Shown: positions 6,072 to 11,613 of the stretch, piece after piece
How positions within the stretch are numbered: position 1 is the first letter of the stretch
Layout: every line of letters begins with the position of its first letter
Source of the DNA: Verrucomicrobiota bacterium
GTDB taxonomy: Bacteria > Verrucomicrobiota > Verrucomicrobiia > Chthoniobacterales > UBA10450
Assembly: GCA_003219925.1 (NCBI GenBank)
Contig: QHQU01000061.1
Coordinates: forward strand, 1-11,613
Direction: 5' to 3'
Length of the DNA: 11,613 nt
Notes under the pieces: generated by a model
Database searches by the model: none
What the model was told of the DNA's origin: nothing
The model's input: only the letters and a program-made list of their open reading frames with translations
Program-made: the position numbers and the translations under genes

Positions 6072-7153
6072 TCGCTAGGAGGCACGAAGAGTTTCCAATC
6101 AACGTATTTGCTTAGCAATTCATTGAAACAACGGTCAACAATTCGCCTCTCCAGGCGCGCGCGAATAATCGGGTCCTGCAGGGACGGTTCGGTTCGCGTT
6201 TTTACCCGCCAAACTTCGAAGGCGTCGCCTCGAGGAATGGGATCGAACAGTGTGCCGGCCTTTACACTCAAGAATCGTTGCTGCTGTTCCAGGGGAATGT
6301 CCTCCAGCAAAACTTCGCTGCGGTGAAACGGATACCGGCTTTCTTCCGCTACTTCGCTTATTTCCATGCCGTCGTTCCGCACACAAGCAACCACTTCCGC
6401 CGCGGCATTGCGTGAATCGACTTCTACCGTTTCGAGCTGAAAACGCGTGAGATGGAGTTGCATCGGCGCCAGCTCTTTCTGAAGCGCTTGCTCAGTAAGA
6501 ATTTGCGAAACACGCTGTTGGTAGACCGCCTCAGCCGCGAGTGTTTCATCGAGCCATTCCTGGTCCCGGCAAAGAAGCGCCAGCCAATCGGCCAATTCGG
6601 CGTGAGCAATTTTCGCCGCCGCCAAAAACCGGGCTCGCTCGTCATCCAAACTTGCCTTGTTATCGCTCGCTTCATCTGCCTGTGCCGCAACTCGATAACT
6701 TAGTCGTTCCGCCATTCTATCCAGTGAGCCTGACAGAATTAGATCCGCCAGAAAAAGATCCTTCTCTTCCGGCGACGCCGTTTCATAGCTGGATTTGGGC
6801 GGATCGAGCGTGCCGCTGTAAGAGCGCCCCCAATATTGGCGAGCAAAATAATCACTGAATTCGGCCAGCGAAACTCCGCGATCCTCGAGCCATCGTTCGG
6901 TTTCTTCCGCCGTGATCAGGTCATGCTTGTAACGAAATGCAATCGCCGCAGAATCGAGCGCCGAATCGTCCAATTCCAACTCCCGTTCGTTCGCCAGGCG
7001 ATCGCACTCAGCCACTCGCAAGAATTCTTTCCACAACGGATCGATTTCGCCGCGCACGAGCGCGCAATCGACTACGTCTTTGGCGGTGAATCCGCGTTCG
7101 CCGCTCGAAAAAATCACTCGACCCTCTCGCGTGATTGGCTGCCTGACTGGCAT
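6068..7153 (-). CDS. Parvulin/SurA-like protein lacking a signal peptide
   Basis: A 361-residue protein that resembles SurA/PpiC-type chaperone-isomerases only in its C-terminal half. Residues about 226-320 have the parvulin pattern (helix, a DGMEISEVAEE segment, then KAGTLFDPI and a final strand EVWRVK), followed by a helical tail. The two His residues typical of active parvulins (the HIL at the start and the GYHI near the end) are replaced by FQLET and AFEV, and the GGDLG segment is absent, so isomerase activity is doubtful. The N-terminal half is helical and charged. No signal peptide or membrane helix is seen, so it should be cytoplasmic, unlike SurA. It heads the export operon and overlaps the exporter gene by 4 nt (ATGA). 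A role as precursor-holding chaperone or exporter partner is an inference. Confidence 0.8.
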   Translation of the reverse strand: MPVRQPITREGRVIFSSGERGFTAKDVVDCALVRGEIDPLWKEFLRVAECDRLANERELELDDSALDSAAIAFRYKHDLITAEETERWLEDRGVSLAEFSDYFARQYWGRSYSGTLDPPKSSYETASPEEKDLFLADLILSGSLDRMAERLSYRVAAQADEASDNKASLDDERARFLAAAKIAHAELADWLALLCRDQEWLDETLAAEAVYQQRVSQILTEQALQKELAPMQLHLTRFQLETVEVDSRNAAAEVVACVRNDGMEISEVAEESRYPFHRSEVLLEDIPLEQQQRFLSVKAGTLFDPIPRGDAFEVWRVKTRTEPSLQDPIIRARLERRIVDRCFNELLSKYVDWKLFVPPSE

Positions 7154-7229
7154 CGTTTCTGGCCTTCGGGATCAAAAAACTGGGCCGCTTCCGTCCCCAA
7201 TCTCATGGTGAGTTGTCGATTTTCCAACC

Positions 7230-7258
7230 ATTATTTCCCAGATGGTTGCCTCAAATTC
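7230..7258 (-). promoter_or_regulatory. Possible promoter for the export operon
   Basis: On the minus strand AATAAT at 7230-7235 matches a -10 element at five of six bases. The position 17 bp upstream (7253-7258) has no good -35 hexamer and overlaps the proximal 11-bp direct repeat. A poor -35 covered by a repeat is the usual layout of an activator-dependent promoter. Transcription would start near 7223, giving a leader of about 70 nt before the first gene. TTGACT at 7290-7295 is a second, weaker candidate with a poor -10. Confidence 0.25.
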
Positions 7259-7278
7259 ACGCGGTAATGTCTCAAATT
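7247..7278 (-). repeat. Two 11-bp direct repeats spaced 21 bp
   Basis: The plus-strand sequences tgcctcaaatt (7247-7257) and tgtctcaaatt (7268-7278) differ at one base. They lie exactly 21 bp apart, two turns of the helix, in the gap between recD and the export operon. This is what a dimeric or paired regulator site looks like. Which regulator binds is not known; the operon's own activator is one candidate. Confidence 0.55.
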
Positions 7279-7298
7279 TAGGCCAGCGAAGTCAACGA

Positions 7299-9113
7299 TT
7301 AACTGCCGGCCGGTTTTTTCCAAAGACGATCCCGCAATCCTGAATTCCGTTCTATTTTTCGTTCGATGGTTTGCCTTAAGATATTTTCCGCGGCCCAGAC
7401 TTCCACCGTCTCGCGCACTCTGGTTACCCCTGTATAGAGTAGCTCACGGGTCAACACCGGCGCGTCTCTTGCGGGTAAAATAAGCAGCGCATCACGAAAC
7501 TCCGATCCTTGGCTCTTGTGAACGGTCAAAGCAAAAGCGGGTTCGTGCGCCGGCAAACGTCCTGGCGCAAAATTGAGCACGTCTCCGTCTTCGCCGCGGA
7601 AGAAAACCCGCAGCTCGCTACTCGTCGCATCCGGCAGCACGATCCCGAGGTCACCATTAAAAAGACCGACATTGTAATCGTTTCGCACGATAATGACCGG
7701 CTCTCCCGCATGATACGGCCCATCATCTTCGATACTCCCCGTCTCCCGCAGCATCCGCCCCAGCAACCGATTCACTGTTTCCGCGCCGAACGGGCCGCGG
7801 CGCAACGCGCACAGGACGGTGAATTCCGCCAGTTGATTCAAGGCATCTGCTGGATCGGTCAGCGTTGAAAACTTCTCAAATCGCGGAAAGATGCGTTCGC
7901 GCAGTTCTCGCTCGAAACTTTTTGCCGATGGCGTCGGACGCCAGCAAATTCGGCCGCCCTTTTTCAATATCGCGATTGCGCTCTCGGCATCGCCTTGATT
8001 TACAGCATTGCTCAGTTCGGCAATTCCCGTTTCTGGCGTAAAACGATAGTTGCGCCGCAATTCAACGACCACGGAATGAATCGGAGCTTCGCTCGCACTC
8101 GTTCCCCCCAATTCCTCGCCCGTGCATTCCGCGAATGTTTCTGCTAACGGGACAGAGACTCCGAGCTCGAAACCAGGCGTGCAAATATCGCGAAAAGCGC
8201 TTCCCGCTTCTACGGATGCGAGTTGATCCTTGTCACCGACCAGGATAATACGCGTGTCCGGTGGCACAGCATCGAACAGCTTTGCCAGTAGCGCCAGGTC
8301 GATCATCGATGCCTCGTCTACAATCACGACATCCGCCACCAGCGGGTTTTTGGCATCGTGTCGGAAATGGGGCGAATCGCCTTTGGCTCCGAGCAAACGC
8401 TGGATGGTTGACGCATCCGCCGGAAGCTTTTCATCAATCGCGCCAGGCAATCGCAGTAAGGGCCGCGTTTGCGCTATTGTTTCCTTAAGTCGGGCCGCCG
8501 CTTTGCCAGTTGGAGCGGCCAGCGCAAAATTGAGGTCGCGTTTTCCGGCAAGTGCGATCAGGAGCGCACAGATCAAAACAATGGTGCGCGTTTTCCCCGT
8601 TCCGGGCGCGCCCGAAATGACGCAGAGTCGCGACGTTGCCGCGACGAAAGCCGCCACTTTTTGCAAATCTGACTGAGCCGGAAAGAGTTTTGCCAAATTG
8701 CTCGCTAACTCGGTGCGGTTAAAGTCGCGAATCGGATGTTCTCTCAAGCGCGCCCGAAGATTGCGCGCCAGTTCATCCTCATATTTCCAGTAACGCTGAA
8801 GGTAAAGTCGCTCGTTCTCATCTAGGATGAGTGGCGCAAATTCCCCGGGTTTGCCGACAACACCCGACGCGCGCAATTTTCTTACCCAACTATGCAGCGG
8901 CGGAATATCCGGACCTCCGATTTTTGAGGCGTCGCTGCCAGTAATCGCTCGCAGCGCTACGCAAACATCTCCGCGCTCGCGAAAATTGCTGACCAATTTG
9001 GCGGCCAACTCCAGTTCCGGCGATGGAATCTTTGCCAAACGGTTAATCAGCGCCGCAAAATGCCGATCGATAAAATGAACTTCAAGCTCAAGAGTTCCCA
9101 TGGAAAATTTCAT
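7299..9113 (-). CDS. recD: RecBCD helicase subunit RecD
   Basis: A complete 604-residue superfamily 1B helicase, close in length to E. coli RecD (608). RecD is the 5'-3' motor of the RecBCD end-processing complex in the cytoplasm. Motifs in order: Walker A GAPGTGKT (168-175), motif Ia APTGKAA (200-206), Walker B VDEAS (265-269), GDKDQL (293-298), RRNYRF (353-358), VHKSQGSEF (531-539) and LLYTGVTRVR (558-567). The short N-terminal region without an OB/HhH extension favours RecD over RecD2. Its start lies inside the last 26 nt of recB; a second Met at residue 5 (ATG ending at 9101) is an equally possible start. A 145-bp gap separates it from the export operon, so it is probably not part of that system. 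Confidence 0.93.
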   Translation of the reverse strand: MKFSMGTLELEVHFIDRHFAALINRLAKIPSPELELAAKLVSNFRERGDVCVALRAITGSDASKIGGPDIPPLHSWVRKLRASGVVGKPGEFAPLILDENERLYLQRYWKYEDELARNLRARLREHPIRDFNRTELASNLAKLFPAQSDLQKVAAFVAATSRLCVISGAPGTGKTRTIVLICALLIALAGKRDLNFALAAPTGKAAARLKETIAQTRPLLRLPGAIDEKLPADASTIQRLLGAKGDSPHFRHDAKNPLVADVVIVDEASMIDLALLAKLFDAVPPDTRIILVGDKDQLASVEAGSAFRDICTPGFELGVSVPLAETFAECTGEELGGTSASEAPIHSVVVELRRNYRFTPETGIAELSNAVNQGDAESAIAILKKGGRICWRPTPSAKSFERELRERIFPRFEKFSTLTDPADALNQLAEFTVLCALRRGPFGAETVNRLLGRMLRETGSIEDDGPYHAGEPVIIVRNDYNVGLFNGDLGIVLPDATSSELRVFFRGEDGDVLNFAPGRLPAHEPAFALTVHKSQGSEFRDALLILPARDAPVLTRELLYTGVTRVRETVEVWAAENILRQTIERKIERNSGLRDRLWKKPAGS

Positions 9114-11613
9114 TCAGTTGTTCCACAAACTTGCGCGGCGGGCGTGTTGAAAATATCCCGTTGTTCCGTTTGCTCGGATCGATTCCGCGCAGAAAAATAT
9201 AGAAGGCGCCGCCGAAATTCTTCTCGTACTCGTAATCCGGAAGACGCCGTTCCAAGTAGCGATGCAGCGCGACCGCATAAATACCAAGCTGCAAATTGTA
9301 AAAATACCGCGTCATTTCCGTCGCAACGCTCTCAGGCGTGTAACTGGCAGAGTCCGCACCCAGCCAATTCGATTTCCAATCGACAAAATAGAAACGTCCC
9401 TCGTGCTCAAAAACTAGATCGATGAATCCTTTCATGAACCCATTGGCCGGCGCGAACTGCAGGCGATCGATCGCAAGTGGCAGCTCCTCCAACTGAAACA
9501 CCTTGCGCAGACGTTCCGTGGTTAATGCGGTAATCGGAAAAATGAACTCCAGTTCCGACAGACGCGATGGGCGCGATACTTGGGAAAGCGTGAAGCCATC
9601 TTCCCCAAGTGAGACTCGCAAGGTTTTCTCCAAAGTGTCGCACACCACTTCATCGAAGTTTTCGAAATGAAAATCGCTCAGTTTTCTCGCGACCAGCGGT
9701 CGCAGGTGCGAGAGATCGGCGAAATCAAGTTCCTCCAGAATCAAATGCAGGCAGGTTCCGGCCCGCATCCCACCGGGAAAAGCGTGAATGCCCTGCGTTT
9801 GGAGGACCGGTTCTTCTGCAATCTCGACGCCAATTTCAGCGCGATCGTAATCCGGTGCTTCTGGTTCTTCCGTTCGCCCGCTAATCAGCGAACTGAAACT
9901 CGAAATCCGCCAGCTTCGATCGATCTCCTTATCGAAAACTCGCGGCGCCAGCGATGTTCGTAACGCCGGTGCCGGTGGGAAAACCTTTGCTCCGCCTTCG
10001 GGTAACTCTTCAACCGCAATTAAATCGCTTTCGCCAAATGCGGCCCGCACACTTCCGCTCGTGTTGGACTCGCCTTTTTCCTCGAGAAATGCGTCGGCCG
10101 ACGCTCCCTCGGAAAATAGCCAGGCCAGAGCCGATTTCGATTTTGCTTTCCTTTCCTGCCAAATCAGATAGCTGCGATGTTTCGCCCGGGTAAGTCCGAC
10201 GTAAAGTTGGCGAACCATCTCCGCCAGCTCTTCGCGACTCCGGATTTGTTTGTGCGCCGGTAATTCTTCCAGATCGAGCACGAGTTTATCGTCTTCATGA
10301 AACTTCAAGAATTCCTTCGCCGCGCTCCATGGTTCCTTGCGCGCAAACGGGGAAAAAGTGATGTCATACTCGAGCCCTTTGCTTTTGTGAATAGTAACGA
10401 TCCGGACCGCGTCTTCGTCACTTTCCAAACGCAATTCATGTTCGTCTTTTAATTCGGCACCGAGCGAAATTTGCCGCGCCAGCCATTTGATCAGCCCATT
10501 AATGCCGAGGCGATTTTCAACACAGGCTGCATGCAACAGTTCGATCAAATGCAAAACGTTCGTGAGCCGCCGTTCGCCGTCCCGCCAGCGCAGTAAACGC
10601 GACCGCACTTTCTCGCCGATGAGAAGTGCCCGCATCATTTGCACGAAACCGTGGTCGCGCCAAAGCACGTGGTAATCGGCAAAGCGATTGAGCGTCGCTT
10701 CCCAGTCCGCTTCATCGCTCGACAAATTCTCCAGCGCGCTCGCATTCAGGCCGAACACCTCTGTCGCCAGCGCAGACCGAACAATTCTTTCCTGCGTCGG
10801 CTGCGACACTGCCATCAGAACCCGCGATAACTCCGACGCCTCGCCGGATTTGAGAACGCTGGCCGCACTGTAAACGACCGATGGAATTCGATAATCTGCC
10901 AGCGCCCTCTGAACCCAGCCTGGCTGCGTGTTGTTATTCACCAGGACTGCGATGTCGCGCGGCTCAATTTTCCTCTCCCCGGTTTTTGTTTCCCCGGCCA
11001 ACAATGAGGCAATCTCTGCCGCCACCGCTTCTTCTACTCGCGCCTTGTCGTCAGTCGATGCGATCCAGAAACGCAGCGGTTGATCCCGCCGGCCGCCAAT
11101 CGTAAGCGGCTCCGCGTCGGCTTTTCCCGATGCTGTTACCGGCGAAAGATCAATGCTTTCAATGACAAAAGGATCGCCGCGCCGGCGGAAAATCGCGTTT
11201 ACTCCATCGAGGAGCTTCGCTTCCGAACGCCAATTCCGCCCCAAGGTGTAACGGCGATTCGCAACTTTTGCCGCTTCCAAATAAGTAAAAACGTCCGCGC
11301 CGCGAAATCCATAGATTGCTTGTTTGGGATCGCCGATAAAAAATACGGATCTGTCGCTACCGCCATAAATCTGCGAGAAGATCGAATACTGCACCGGATC
11401 GGTGTCTTGGAACTCATCCACCAGCGCGACGGTGAAACGCTCGCGCAAACTTTTTCGCAACTCTTTCCCGCTCTCGCCCCGCAATGCTTCGTCTAGTCGC
11501 GTAAGCATGTCATCAAAGGATTGGACGCGCCGATCCGTCTTCCGCCGGCGCAACTCCTTACGCGCCCATTCACAAAATTCTGATTGCAGCGAGACAATGA
11601 AACGTTCCGCCAA
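9088..11613 (-). CDS. recB: RecBCD helicase-nuclease subunit RecB (N terminus beyond window)
   Basis: This is the C-terminal 841 residues of a UvrD-like helicase fused to a RecB nuclease. RecB unwinds 3'-5' and degrades or trims DNA ends for homologous recombination. Visible motifs (numbered from the window edge): VDEFQDTD (65-72), GDPKQAIYGFRGAD (94-107), NWRS (127-130), TIHKSKGLEY (407-416) and QLYVGLTRAK (469-478). The nuclease domain has His623 in GTCLHL, Asp732 in GFIDLVF, and Asp745/Lys747 in VDWKSNWLG, so it looks active. The Walker A region, some 340 residues by comparison with the roughly 1180-residue E. coli protein, lies outside. The first codon in the window is TTG within the gene, not a start. 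recC is not in the window; it may lie upstream. Confidence 0.94.
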   Translation of the reverse strand: MAERFIVSLQSEFCEWARKELRRRKTDRRVQSFDDMLTRLDEALRGESGKELRKSLRERFTVALVDEFQDTDPVQYSIFSQIYGGSDRSVFFIGDPKQAIYGFRGADVFTYLEAAKVANRRYTLGRNWRSEAKLLDGVNAIFRRRGDPFVIESIDLSPVTASGKADAEPLTIGGRRDQPLRFWIASTDDKARVEEAVAAEIASLLAGETKTGERKIEPRDIAVLVNNNTQPGWVQRALADYRIPSVVYSAASVLKSGEASELSRVLMAVSQPTQERIVRSALATEVFGLNASALENLSSDEADWEATLNRFADYHVLWRDHGFVQMMRALLIGEKVRSRLLRWRDGERRLTNVLHLIELLHAACVENRLGINGLIKWLARQISLGAELKDEHELRLESDEDAVRIVTIHKSKGLEYDITFSPFARKEPWSAAKEFLKFHEDDKLVLDLEELPAHKQIRSREELAEMVRQLYVGLTRAKHRSYLIWQERKAKSKSALAWLFSEGASADAFLEEKGESNTSGSVRAAFGESDLIAVEELPEGGAKVFPPAPALRTSLAPRVFDKEIDRSWRISSFSSLISGRTEEPEAPDYDRAEIGVEIAEEPVLQTQGIHAFPGGMRAGTCLHLILEELDFADLSHLRPLVARKLSDFHFENFDEVVCDTLEKTLRVSLGEDGFTLSQVSRPSRLSELEFIFPITALTTERLRKVFQLEELPLAIDRLQFAPANGFMKGFIDLVFEHEGRFYFVDWKSNWLGADSASYTPESVATEMTRYFYNLQLGIYAVALHRYLERRLPDYEYEKNFGGAFYIFLRGIDPSKRNNGIFSTRPPRKFVEQLNEIFHGNS

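Noticed and set aside
7180..7200. GG-N10-GC match just upstream of the parvulin-like gene
   Set aside because: Only the dinucleotides and a few other bases fit; in a GC-rich stretch this is expected by chance.
11610..11613. Reading the TTG at the right edge as the start of recB
   Set aside because: The protein at this point lacks the Walker A region and about 340 residues expected of RecB, so the gene simply continues beyond the window.
1..11613. CRISPR array, insertion sequence, tRNA or rRNA
   Set aside because: No regularly spaced repeats, transposase motifs, terminal inverted repeats with target duplication, or recognisable RNA gene were seen by eye; a covariance-model search was not possible.

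Overview
The window reads as a Gram-negative bacterial chromosome segment of moderate GC with every convincing gene on the minus strand, so transcription runs from the right edge to the left. The RecBCD-type genes and an HlyD-type periplasmic adaptor point to a two-membrane organism. The lineage cannot be proved from this sequence; a soil-type Verrucomicrobiota or similar group is a guess.

Layout in transcription order: (1) the 3' two thirds of recB (runs off the right edge) and a complete recD, overlapping, which form an ordinary DNA repair block; (2) a 145-bp gap with two near-identical 11-bp direct repeats spaced 21 bp and a possible promoter; (3) a tightly coupled four-gene unit with stop/start overlaps at every junction: a parvulin-like protein without a signal peptide, a 1040-residue ABC exporter with two cyclic-nucleotide-binding domains and an intact C39 bacteriocin-type peptidase, an HlyD-type membrane fusion protein, and a sigma-54 activator with no sensory domain; (4) a gap of about 210 bp with a terminator-like stem followed by an AT-rich stretch; (5) three very small genes (58, 42 and 36 codons) ending near the left edge.

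The small genes are the main discovery. All three proteins carry the same motif D-L-x-P followed by five residues and Gly-Gly, at identical internal spacing, with highly charged N-terminal leaders and short, Cys-free, hydrophilic tails of 16, 16 and 10 residues. They look like double-glycine precursor peptides for the C39 exporter next door. Genes B and C are each followed by a related hairpin, so gene plus hairpin appears duplicated, and the array may continue beyond the left edge.

Proposed working model (inference): the exporter clips the leaders after Gly-Gly in the cytoplasm and passes the tails through the HlyD adaptor and an outer-membrane channel not present here. The parvulin-like protein may hold or deliver precursors, the cNMP domains may gate export, and the sigma-54 activator may control expression of the peptides or of the operon. 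No modifying enzyme, immunity gene or TolC homologue is visible in the window.
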